IMG/VR virus record: IMGVR_UViG_3300025425_000167
Coordinates: 1 to 23,381 of that record
DNA: 23,381 bases
Direction: 5' to 3' (one strand)
Source: a virus
The notes beneath the pieces are model-generated. The model did not search any database. It saw nothing but the letters and a program-made list of their open reading frames with translations, and was not told the origin of the DNA. A program made the position numbers and the translations under genes. Each line of letters begins with the position of its first letter. Position 1 is the first letter of the stretch. Of the stretch, positions 12,624-18,119 are shown one piece after another.

Positions 12624-13905
12624 AGTAAACGCGGAATTTTTAGAGGAAACGGTTTTGGGGTGCATTTTAAAAGACCCATGTCAATACGAAGTGGTTTGTG
12701 AGCATATAGACGCTCAGGACTTTAACGTGCAATTGAATCGAAAGATTTTTGAAGCAATGACGCTTCTACGTAATGATGATAGACCGATTGACACGTTTAC
12801 AGTTGAGGAAGTACTCCGACTTAAAGGCCATACGGGTGATATATTTACTCTCTGCGTAGACATGCAACGCAGCGTACCCCACGCAAACCATGCTAGCGAC
12901 TATGCTAATAGTCTAAAGAACGTCACCCATGGAAGGGAATTTGATGGATATATGGAAAATTGGCGCACAATGGCGGACAAGGGCGAACCCGTCGGAAAAG
13001 TGCTAGCTATGATTGATAATGATGTGCAAAAACTATCGGGTGCCACAGTTGACGAAGGGGTGATGATTGGCGAAGGGCTACAAATATTCTTCGATGATTA
13101 TGAAGACATCCTTGAAGGTGGTGGCCCACTTCGAGTGGACACGGGGTTTAAAGACTTGGATTTTATACTGCAAGGTATGCGCCCTGGTAATTTAGTTGTG
13201 ATCGGCGGTCGCCCCAGCATGGGCAAAACCACGTTCGTACTAAATGTTGTACGCAACATCATGTTAGCGCAAGACTTCCCGATTTTATTTTTTAGCCTGG
13301 AAATGAGCCAAGACCAAATCATTCAATCACTTTTAGCCTGTACTGCTGGTGTTCCACTACAACATTTGCGTGAGTGTCCGATCCCACAGGCAACACTTGA
13401 TAAAGCCCTTACAGCCACTCAAACACTTTGCAACAGTAAACTAAAGATAATATCTAAAATAAACCCCACCCTTGCAAACATAAAAGCGCAAGCAAGAAAG
13501 TTTAAACGAAAGTATCCCGATTGTGGTTTAATAGTGATTGATTATTTAAGCTTTATAAAAAGCCCTGGTGCTGAAAATAACGTCTTAGAGATAGGTGCTA
13601 TCACAAGAGACTTAAAGTTACTTGCCGGTGAGCTTGAATTGCCGCTAATATTACTTTCACAACTTAGCCGTGACTGTGAGAAGGGTGTAGCACGTCAACC
13701 TCAACTTAGCGACTTCAGAGGCTCGGGCAGTATTGAACAAGACGCAGATATTGCAATGTTTGTGTATCGCGACAAAGCGGCTAACGACAACGCAGCAAAA
13801 ATAATCGTTGGTAAAAACAGATTCGGCAAATGCGCAGAAATAAGCCTCATATTTGACGGAAGCACCGCAAGGTTTAAAAGCGTGGGTTATAACAACCAGG
13901 AATAA
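12610..13905 (+). CDS. dnaB: Replicative DNA helicase, DnaB-like
   Basis: It unwinds DNA at the replication fork as a hexamer. The 431-residue protein starts at GTG with AGGAG six bases upstream. An N-terminal helical domain (residues 1-110, starting with the typical EETVLGCILKDP) is followed by the RecA-like motor: Walker A GGRPSMGKTT (199-208), FFSLEMSQDQ, Walker B LIVIDYLSFI (Asp311), ILLSQLSRDCE, and LSDFRGSGSIEQDADIAMFV. The length is close to the usual 430-470. It overlaps the initiator by 14 bases, so both are probably made together. All motor motifs appear intact. Confidence 0.95.
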   Translation: MELAKVNAEFLEETVLGCILKDPCQYEVVCEHIDAQDFNVQLNRKIFEAMTLLRNDDRPIDTFTVEEVLRLKGHTGDIFTLCVDMQRSVPHANHASDYANSLKNVTHGREFDGYMENWRTMADKGEPVGKVLAMIDNDVQKLSGATVDEGVMIGEGLQIFFDDYEDILEGGGPLRVDTGFKDLDFILQGMRPGNLVVIGGRPSMGKTTFVLNVVRNIMLAQDFPILFFSLEMSQDQIIQSLLACTAGVPLQHLRECPIPQATLDKALTATQTLCNSKLKIISKINPTLANIKAQARKFKRKYPDCGLIVIDYLSFIKSPGAENNVLEIGAITRDLKLLAGELELPLILLSQLSRDCEKGVARQPQLSDFRGSGSIEQDADIAMFVYRDKAANDNAAKIIVGKNRFGKCAEISLIFDGSTARFKSVGYNNQE

Positions 13906-13920
13906 AAAGGAGTGCCAAGG

Positions 13921-14295
13921 ATGGCCACTATTGTATACAAGGAAGTACACGAGCAGCGATTGTTTGTGAAGTGGTTTTATTTGGAGTATCCCAATGAGAA
14001 AATAGCCGCGTTTTGTAACGGTGGCAAGAGAACCGCGCTACAGACAAAACTATTGATTTATGAAGGGTTGCTTCCTGGTATTTGCGATCTTATAATTTTA
14101 ACTCCCAAATACCCGTATCATTCTCTTTTTTTGGAGATGAAACGAACCAAAGGAGGGGTTATATCTAAGGAACAAAAAGATATGATCTTGCATTTAAAGT
14201 CAAAACACTACAAGGCAGAAGTATCCAAAGGATGGGAAGTGGCCAGAGATATAACTTTAGAATATATGTCGTTGCCTGATTGGAGGTATGAATGA
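13921..14295 (+). CDS. VRR-NUC domain nuclease
   Basis: A 124-residue single-domain protein with AGGAG eight bases before the ATG at 13921. The VRR-NUC core is seen in EHEQRLFVKWFYLEYPNEK-like start, then GGKRTALQTKLLIYEGLLPG, ICDLIILTPKYPYHSLFLEM and KRTKGGVISKEQKDMILHL, with SKGWEVARDITLEY at the end. The likely catalytic set is CDL (Asp), FLEMK (Glu and Lys), and the Gln in EQ, in PD-(D/E)XK order. Such stand-alone phage proteins probably act on branched or flap DNA. It follows the helicase. The C-terminal half has a diverged partial copy at 14551. Confidence 0.88.
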   Translation: MATIVYKEVHEQRLFVKWFYLEYPNEKIAAFCNGGKRTALQTKLLIYEGLLPGICDLIILTPKYPYHSLFLEMKRTKGGVISKEQKDMILHLKSKHYKAEVSKGWEVARDITLEYMSLPDWRYE

Positions 14296-14420
14296 GCGGT
14301 TCTATATGCGAACACTGCACCAAAGAGTTCAAGCCTAATCACGCGTCAACGCACTGCATTTAAGGTCTGGGACTCAACGCCAGAACATGCAGGATATGTA
14401 CAAAAGGTTGGGGTGAATAG
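14292..14420 (+). pseudogene. Broken small zinc-ribbon ORF
   Basis: The ATG overlaps the VRR-NUC TGA. It gives MSGSICEHCTKEFKPNHAST with HCI, then TAA at 14361. The same frame continues GLGLNARTCRICTKGWGE to TAG 14418. Joined, the pieces have CEHC, HC and CRIC, a plausible zinc domain like that of small phage HNH-type enzymes. The TAA splits it in two, so it is either decayed or uses only the first 23 residues. Confidence 0.4.
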
Positions 14421-14550
14421 TCACTATGCAAAGCTTAATGAAGCGCAGGTCAAACAAATAAGAAAAAAACTTTCAAAAGGTGCGCTGCTAAGGGATATAA
14501 TGGAAGAATATAAAAAATTTCAAATCTTGGAAATATTTAAGCTGGCATAA
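14413..14550 (+). pseudogene. Truncated helix-turn-helix (homing endonuclease-type) fragment
   Basis: From GTG 14413 the frame gives MNSHYAKLNEAQVKQIRKK, LSKGALLRDIMEEYKKFQ and a short end. The LNEAQVKQIRKKLSKGALLRDI pattern is the first half of the helix-turn-helix that phage HNH homing endonucleases carry at their C-terminus. The usual recognition half is missing. In the +1 frame, after an A6 run at 14512, the reading NFKSWKYL matches the normal end of that domain. So a deletion and frame change appear to have broken the gene. Confidence 0.45.
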
Positions 14551-14697
14551 AAACGTACAAAGGGTGGTATAGTCTCAGAGGAGCAGGAGAGCGTCATAGC
14601 GCATCTTAACAGCCGTGGCTACCTTGCTGTAGTCTGTAAGGGCTGGCAGGCGGCTATGGACGTTGTATTAGCCTACATGGAGGGTGAAGAGTGGTAA
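14551..14697 (+). pseudogene. C-terminal remnant of a second VRR-NUC protein
   Basis: There is no start codon; directly after TAA 14548 the frame reads KRTKGGIVSEEQESVIAHLN, SRGYLAVVCKGWQAAMDVVL and AYMEGEEW. Aligned with the intact VRR-NUC at 13921 (KRTKGGVISKEQKDMILHLK onward), 25 of about 48 residues agree. The N-terminal half with Asp and Glu of the active site is absent, so it cannot be a working nuclease. Its final bases contain GGAGGG, which serves the next gene, and so have been kept. Confidence 0.72.
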
Positions 14698-14900
14698 CTG
14701 AGATATTAGAGATAAAAGGACTGCTTTTAATAGCAAAAGACCATGAGTTAACAAAAACACAAAAGCGCACGCTTACACGTAGAGGTTTTTTAGCTGGATT
14801 GACTGGAGTTTTTATTGATTCAGTGCAAAGAGAGGTACAAGAAGACCTAATATTGTTGGAAACTGTAGCAACTATACCATTATCAGAAGTAGCCCCGTAA
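14691..14900 (+). CDS. Hypothetical protein, 69 residues
   Basis: The GTG at 14691 has GGAGGG six bases upstream, within the VRR-NUC remnant. The protein starts MVTEILEIKGLLLIAKDHEL and then has the basic stretch TKTQKRTLTRRGFLAGLTGV. It ends with an acidic helix (SVQREVQEDLILLETVATIP). The stop overlaps the next ATG (TAATG). TRRGFLAG looks like a twin-arginine signal, but it is internal and the hydrophobic run after it is short, so I do not take it as export. No family is recognised. Confidence 0.55.
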   Translation: MVTEILEIKGLLLIAKDHELTKTQKRTLTRRGFLAGLTGVFIDSVQREVQEDLILLETVATIPLSEVAP

Positions 14901-15085
14901 TGTCTCAGCTACATGACTGCACGCAATGCGGTGGCGAAGCCGTGTATATACACGTAGCAGCTTGCGGCATTGAACCGCCTGAGCACATAATAATCTGCAA
15001 AAACTGTAGAAAAGAAACTCAAATTTATGAGTATTCTACCGAAGCAGTGAAAGAGTGGAACAAAAAACCACCGCGCGAAAGATAA
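14900..15085 (+). CDS. Lar-like zinc protein, 61 residues
   Basis: It begins MSQLHDCTQCGGEAVYIHVA, has a second pair at ICKNCRKETQIY and ends EAVKEWNKKPPRER. The N-terminal CxxCGG, the central CxxC and the EAxxxWN ending follow the Lar plan, as in the minus-strand genes at 5181 and 5781. It is coupled to the gene before by TAATG and ends directly against a convergent minus-strand gene (no bases between). The antirestriction role is inferred from family only. Confidence 0.65.
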   Translation: MSQLHDCTQCGGEAVYIHVAACGIEPPEHIIICKNCRKETQIYEYSTEAVKEWNKKPPRER

Positions 15086-15184
15086 TTAGCGTATCTTTTT
15101 TATAACTGACAACTCTACAAAAGCACTCGCTACCACACCTGCAACAAAGCCAGACAACAAAGACACGAAAAGCATAACTAACAT
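15086..15184 (-). CDS. Tiny membrane protein, 32 residues
   Basis: AAGAAGGA lies seven bases before the ATG. The product MLVMLFVSLLSGFVAGVVAS, followed by AFVELSVIKKIR, is one membrane helix with small residues and a basic end. It closes a minus-strand chain that meets the plus-strand genes end to end. Ribosome-binding site quality supports translation. The function is unknown. Confidence 0.5.
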   Translation of the reverse strand: MLVMLFVSLLSGFVAGVVASAFVELSVIKKIR

Positions 15185-15198
15185 AAAAAAATCCTTCT

Positions 15199-15243
15199 TT
15201 AATCAAATAATCGAGACGCGTAACCTAAAAACGCTCCAGTCAC
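15199..15243 (-). CDS. Possible 14-residue peptide with strong ribosome-binding site
   Basis: AGGAGG stands about eight bases before GTG 15243. The peptide would be MTGAFLGYASRLFD and stops at TAA 15199. It is very short, but the signal is the best in its neighbourhood and lies in the 3' end of the gene at 15244. It may be a leader or a chance ORF. Confidence 0.2.
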   Translation of the reverse strand: MTGAFLGYASRLFD

Positions 15244-15333
15244 CTATTCTTCCTCCTGGGGGATGCTATCATATACCCCCCAAAGCTCGTTGTACTCTTC
15301 TTCGTCCATCAAAGCCATGTGATTTTCTAACAT
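15244..15333 (-). CDS. Acidic mini-protein, 29 residues
   Basis: The ATG overlaps the TAA of the gene upstream (TAATG). It reads MLENHMALMDEEEYNELWGV and ends YDSIPQEEE. It is strongly acidic and likely helical, without any known family. Coupling and composition suggest a real gene, though short. Confidence 0.4.
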   Translation of the reverse strand: MLENHMALMDEEEYNELWGVYDSIPQEEE

Positions 15334-15500
15334 TATTTGTCAAACTCTGAAGCTGCAATTTTAATTACACCATCCTCAAAACGCACGTCCGCAATGCTGG
15401 ACATGCTCTCTAACCCTTCGATTTGCACTTTTACCTTACTGTCAGCACCGTTTTCTATAGCCTGCGCTTGCAGTGCCGTTATTAATTCTGCTAGCCCCAT
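15333..15500 (-). CDS. Hypothetical protein, 55 residues
   Basis: It begins MGLAELITALQAQAIENGAD and continues SKVKVQIEGLESMSSIADV, then RFEDGVIKIAASEFDK. Helix first, then strands, with no metal site or membrane part. Its ATG overlaps the previous TAA and its TAA overlaps the next ATG, both as TAATG. No family is recognised. Confidence 0.5.
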   Translation of the reverse strand: MGLAELITALQAQAIENGADSKVKVQIEGLESMSSIADVRFEDGVIKIAASEFDK

Positions 15501-15658
15501 TATTTAAGCTCCCCAATTTTTGATACGTTTAATAATTCATTTGTGATGTTAAGCATACTATCCGTTAAAGCTTCGATGTGCTTTAAGTTTTTAGAAACTT
15601 GATCCCCAATCATTTGTACATAGCAATCAAGCTCTGATATTTTTTCTTCAAGTGTCAT
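15500..15658 (-). CDS. Small coiled-coil protein, 52 residues
   Basis: It reads MTLEEKISELDCYVQMIGDQ, then VSKNLKHIEALTDSMLNITN and ELLNVSKIGELK, an almost continuous amphipathic helix. Upstream lies a leader AAAAACACGGGAAAATAAA that resembles the leaders before genes at 16022 and 16497. The stop overlaps the next start (TAATG). The function is unknown. Confidence 0.5.
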   Translation of the reverse strand: MTLEEKISELDCYVQMIGDQVSKNLKHIEALTDSMLNITNELLNVSKIGELK

Positions 15659-15686
15659 TTTATTTTCCCGTGTTTTTATATTTTAA

Positions 15687-15848
15687 TTAAACGCTTTCTT
15701 CGAAAAGCTCCCCATCTTCATCAACACACAAACCAATGTTGTTTGCTATACCGTTGTATAACTTAAACTTGCCTTCTCGCGTGATGCTAAGCAACATGTA
15801 ATCTCCATAACTCAAATCAATCTCGTGATTATGCTCATCTACATTCAT
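15687..15848 (-). CDS. Hypothetical acidic protein, 53 residues
   Basis: ATG 15848 overlaps the TGA of the preceding ORF. The product MNVDEHNHEIDLSYGDYMLL, then SITREGKFKLYNGIANNIGL, then CVDEDGELFEESV has alternating strand-like segments and is acidic. No domain is recognised. A 28-base AT-rich gap separates it from the leader of the next gene. Confidence 0.5.
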   Translation of the reverse strand: MNVDEHNHEIDLSYGDYMLLSITREGKFKLYNGIANNIGLCVDEDGELFEESV

Positions 15849-15931
15849 ATAAAACCTGGCGAGGCCATGTTTATTCTTTCTTGCAAAAGCTCCGATGCTG
15901 CCGGCTCTGGATCGCTTAGCATTTCACCCAT
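15845..15931 (-). CDS. Mini-protein, 28 residues
   Basis: It reads MGEMLSDPEPAASELLQERI and ends NMASPGFI. Its ATG overlaps the end of the previous ORF by eight bases and its TGA overlaps the next ATG. No clear ribosome-binding site of its own, so it depends on coupling. SDPEPAASELLQERINMA resembles the short N-terminal part of phage 'DUF'-type small proteins but no firm match is claimed. Confidence 0.4.
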   Translation of the reverse strand: MGEMLSDPEPAASELLQERINMASPGFI

Positions 15932-16022
15932 TGCTCTGTGATGAATCTAATTGTTTAAGCATTATCGTGTATGTCTTCAAAATAATGTCGTATGATATTC
16001 TCATTTCGTCGTCAATCGTCAT
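15924..16022 (-). CDS. Mini-protein, 32 residues, with shared leader
   Basis: It reads MTIDDEMRISYDIILKTYTI and ends MLKQLDSSQSNG. The leader before it, AACAACGGGAACAAACAGA, is nearly identical to that of the gene at 16497. It is the first gene of the chain running down to 15086. No family is recognised. Confidence 0.45.
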   Translation of the reverse strand: MTIDDEMRISYDIILKTYTIMLKQLDSSQSNG

Positions 16023-16055
16023 TCTGTTTGTTCCCGTTGTTTATGTTTAATCAAG

Positions 16056-16070
16056 CTGCCTGTACGGCAG
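16056..16070 (-). other. Small hairpin between minus-strand genes
   Basis: CTGCC and GGCAG form a five-pair stem with a five-base loop in the gap between the genes at 16083 and 15924. No T-run follows in the direction of transcription. It might limit readthrough or protect mRNA; evidence is slight. Confidence 0.25.
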
Positions 16071-16082
16071 TAAATAACACCA

Positions 16083-16226
16083 TCAGTCAGTTATACACCA
16101 CTCCCCACTTGGCCATTCGAACATTTCAAGACCTTCCAAAACATCTTTTTCGCTCTCGCCTTCTCTGTAAAAACATTCTTCTACTACTCCGCCACTATTC
16201 ACTAACTTACACAAGTATGTACCCAT
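16083..16226 (-). CDS. Hypothetical protein, 47 residues
   Basis: ATG 16226 has GAGGGG eight bases upstream; a longer frame from 16304 would run into the neighbour. The product MGTYLCKLVNSGGVVEECFY, then REGESEKDVLEGLEMFEWPS and GEWCITD is acidic with three Cys. The arrangement strand, strand, helix, strand (VVEECFYREGESEKDVLEGL then EWCI) resembles small DUF1508-like folds only loosely. Function unknown. Confidence 0.5.
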   Translation of the reverse strand: MGTYLCKLVNSGGVVEECFYREGESEKDVLEGLEMFEWPSGEWCITD

Positions 16227-16242
16227 ATCTAACACCCCTCTT

Positions 16243-16497
16243 TTAAAATTCCCATTTCGTATCGGCTGCAATTCGCGGAAGCTTAAAGCCCAGTCGCGCT
16301 GCATCTTGTCTTGTAAAGTATGAACCCCACATATCTGGACTATTAGCTAGAGCTTCAAACGCAGCTCGTACTAGAGCGCGAGTGCAATAATCATCATCAA
16401 CACACGCCATAGAGCCGTCATGCTCCCATCGTGTAAAGCCGTTCCCGAAACGCTCGACTACTGAGTAGCCTTCAAAATCTTTTAATTTTTTTCTCAT
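16243..16497 (-). CDS. Hypothetical protein, 84 residues, DUF551/phage ABA-like
   Basis: It starts MRKKLKDFEGYSVVERFGNG and contains DDDYCTRALVRAAFEALANS, then PDMWGSYFTRQDAARLGF. The 'RALVRAAFEAL' helix is of the kind seen in small phage proteins (often next to ArdA), but I cannot name the family with confidence. Promoter 16532-16560 and the leader ACAACGGGACAAACAGA stand just upstream, so it begins its own transcript. Confidence 0.5.
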   Translation of the reverse strand: MRKKLKDFEGYSVVERFGNGFTRWEHDGSMACVDDDYCTRALVRAAFEALANSPDMWGSYFTRQDAARLGFKLPRIAADTKWEF

Positions 16498-16531
16498 TCT
16501 GTTTGTCCCGTTGTTTGTCTCTAGTTAAGCT

Positions 16532-16560
16532 ATTGTGTCACAAGCGATTACATATGTCAA
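16532..16560 (-). promoter_or_regulatory. Promoter for the gene at 16497
   Basis: On the minus strand TTGACA (16560-16555) and CACAAT (16537-16532) are separated by 17 bases. The gene start lies 35 bases past the -10. The same -10 and a near-identical -35 precede ArdA. The -35 box is a perfect sigma-70 match. Confidence 0.65.
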
Positions 16561-16563
16561 CTG

Positions 16564-17067
16564 TTATTCGTGACTAAAAACATGGCACTCGTTGCCAACA
16601 TCTACAGAATAATAATCATTTATAAATAAATCGCGTGTAAACATTTCGTAGTCAAAGTACATACTAAATATTTTAGGAGTGTCTTTTGTCATGTAAATAT
16701 CCTCCACTAAAGCCGTTGCAAAATCTTCCTCGCTGTCATAAGACCCGTGGTAGCAATCCATGGCACTCTCGGCATCTTCTACATTGCCGCAAAAATGCCC
16801 TAGCAGCTCCAATCCTAAGTCACCATGCTCTTTTATAAATTCGGCGCGATTGCATAGATCTTTGATGTCGGCATAATCATCCCCACCTATGTTTTCGCGG
16901 TCGTGTATTTCCCATTCTTCAGCATCGGCTTGCGGTGAGCTTTTTAGAATACCTTGTATTTCGTCCATGACTTGCTCAAAGTCGTGAATCTCTATCCATT
17001 TCCCGTGATGCCGTCCATCGTTATAGGAAGCTAGGCATGATACATAAATTGAAGGTTGATTAGGCAT
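16564..17067 (-). CDS. ardA: Antirestriction protein ArdA
   Basis: ArdA is a DNA-mimicking protein that blocks type I restriction enzymes. The protein has 167 residues from ATG 17067 (MPNQPSIYVSCLASYNDGRH), close to the usual 165-170. The family landmarks are present: IYVSCLASYNDGRHHGKWIE, AEEWEIHDRENIGGDDYADI (the acidic EEWAIHD core), LCNRAEFIKEHGDLGLELLG, and the ending FDYEMFTRDLFINDYYSVDV then NECHVF. Acidic residues are abundant, as needed for phosphate mimicry. A longer frame from 17178 crosses the promoter at 17101-17129 and is rejected. It has its own promoter, so it can be made on entry. Confidence 0.92.
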   Translation of the reverse strand: MPNQPSIYVSCLASYNDGRHHGKWIEIHDFEQVMDEIQGILKSSPQADAEEWEIHDRENIGGDDYADIKDLCNRAEFIKEHGDLGLELLGHFCGNVEDAESAMDCYHGSYDSEEDFATALVEDIYMTKDTPKIFSMYFDYEMFTRDLFINDYYSVDVGNECHVFSHE

Positions 17068-17100
17068 TTCGTTGTTTCCGCGTTGTTTCTCAATTGAGCC

Positions 17101-17129
17101 ATTGTGCCACAGCCGAATCGCTAAGTCAA
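17101..17129 (-). promoter_or_regulatory. Promoter of ardA
   Basis: On the minus strand TTGACT (17129-17124) and CACAAT (17106-17101) are 17 bases apart, about 34 bases before the ATG. The following leader (GGCTCAATTGAGAAACAACG) resembles that of the 16497 gene. Early constitutive expression fits an antirestriction gene. Confidence 0.65.
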
Positions 17130-17155
17130 CAGCCTGTGGTGAATAGTCATGATAT

Positions 17156-17183
17156 TTGACAAAATGACATAACGACATACAGT
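17156..17183 (+). promoter_or_regulatory. Possible plus-strand promoter of packaging genes
   Basis: TTGACA (17156-17161) and TACAGT (17178-17183) are 16 bases apart, 24 bases before the start of the packaging gene cluster at 17207. A second -10-like TATATA lies at 17189. It faces away from the ardA promoter. The -10 is imperfect, and late genes often need phage factors. Confidence 0.4.
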
Positions 17184-17206
17184 TACTCTATATACAGGAG
17201 AGACAT

Positions 17207-17689
17207 ATGTTGAAGAATTGCCCAGTTTGTCAAGGAACTAAGAAGACGCGCCAATTAGGTATGATGTCAGCCGACTGTGTGGTGTGTGACGCAACCGGTA
17301 AAGTAGACAGCGCGAAAGTTATAGAACTTGCATCCGCTGCGAATCCGATTACGCACGAAAGCTTGCCCGAGAATTTCTATAAGATACATAAAGATGCTGA
17401 AAAAGTCAGGCTAAAATCAGCAAACTTTGGCTACATGAATAAGACTAAAGCGCCGGACGGTAGTGAAGAGAAGCTTAGCGATATTGGCAAGTCAAAGAAA
17501 AGTCCGCTACCGCCCCCTGAAGATGTGCTTGTAGAGCTGCGTAAAGAAATTAAGCCTCGTGACGCTGAGTCTATGACTACACAGAGTGTGGAGCTATCGC
17601 CTGCGATGAAAGCTCAGCTAAAATCCTTGGAGCCTAAACAGGAGTCAAAGAAAAATGGAAAAGGAAAAAAAGTCGCTGCCAAAGGCTAA
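17207..17689 (+). CDS. Zinc-ribbon protein upstream of terminase
   Basis: AGGAG lies six bases before the ATG. The N-terminus is MLKNCPVCQGTKKTRQLGMM, then SADCVVCDATGK: two CxxCxGTG-like knuckles (CPVCQGTK and CVVCDATGK) 14 residues apart, as in DnaJ-type zinc fingers. The rest is charged, disordered-looking and Lys-rich at the end (ESKKNGKGKKVAAKG). It overlaps the terminase small-subunit gene by 35 bases. Its place at the head of the packaging genes suggests a helper in packaging or expression; no family is claimed. Confidence 0.65.
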   Translation: MLKNCPVCQGTKKTRQLGMMSADCVVCDATGKVDSAKVIELASAANPITHESLPENFYKIHKDAEKVRLKSANFGYMNKTKAPDGSEEKLSDIGKSKKSPLPPPEDVLVELRKEIKPRDAESMTTQSVELSPAMKAQLKSLEPKQESKKNGKGKKVAAKG

Positions 17690-18119
17690 GAATAAGGGCG
17701 GAAGGCCAACGCTTTACACTGAAGCTTTAGCAAAACGCATTTGCAATTTAATTGCTACTACTCCTCGCGGTTTAAAATCGTTATGCGAGTCTAACGCTTG
17801 GATGCCCGATCATCAAACTGTAAAAAATTGGCGAGCTTTGAACCCTGGGTTCTTCGCCCTCTATTTGCAAGCTAAAGAGTCACAAGCACACGCTGTTGCC
17901 GATAAGCTTTGGCAGGAAGCTGACCAACTGCCAGCGGATACCGCGGAAGTGAATCGCTTTAACGCTGTTTTTCGCTTTCATCAGTGGCACTTATCGAAGC
18001 TTGCGCCCAAAAACTTTGGTGATAAAAAAGAAGACACACAAAGCGCAACAGTTGAACAAGTCGCAACTATCGCAAACGCATTACTTGAACTAAATAAAAA
18101 ACATGCCAGGGATTACTAA
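17655..18119 (+). CDS. terS: Terminase small subunit
   Basis: This DNA-recognition subunit is predicted to select the packaging site. The 154-residue protein has a basic start, MEKEKKSLPKAKNKGGRPTL, then the helix-turn-helix: YTEALAKRICNLIATTPRGL, KSLCESNAWMPDHQTVKNWR. Residues after ALNPGFFALYLQAKESQAHA match the terminase small subunit-like family (GRPxxYTxxxAxxIcxxIaxG then MPxxxTVxxWL). AGGAG lies ten bases before the ATG. It is directly followed by and overlaps the large subunit by 17 bases, the normal order. Confidence 0.85.
   Translation: MEKEKKSLPKAKNKGGRPTLYTEALAKRICNLIATTPRGLKSLCESNAWMPDHQTVKNWRALNPGFFALYLQAKESQAHAVADKLWQEADQLPADTAEVNRFNAVFRFHQWHLSKLAPKNFGDKKEDTQSATVEQVATIANALLELNKKHARDY

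Noticed and set aside
14760-14830. Twin-arginine-like motif TRRGFLAG in the 69-residue protein at 14691
   Set aside because: It is internal (residue about 29), the following hydrophobic stretch is only about 10 residues, and no signal cleavage site follows, so export is unlikely.
16564-17178. Longer ArdA frame starting at 17178
   Set aside because: It would translate across the TTGACT-17-CACAAT promoter; family length and the ATG at 17067 fit the shorter form.
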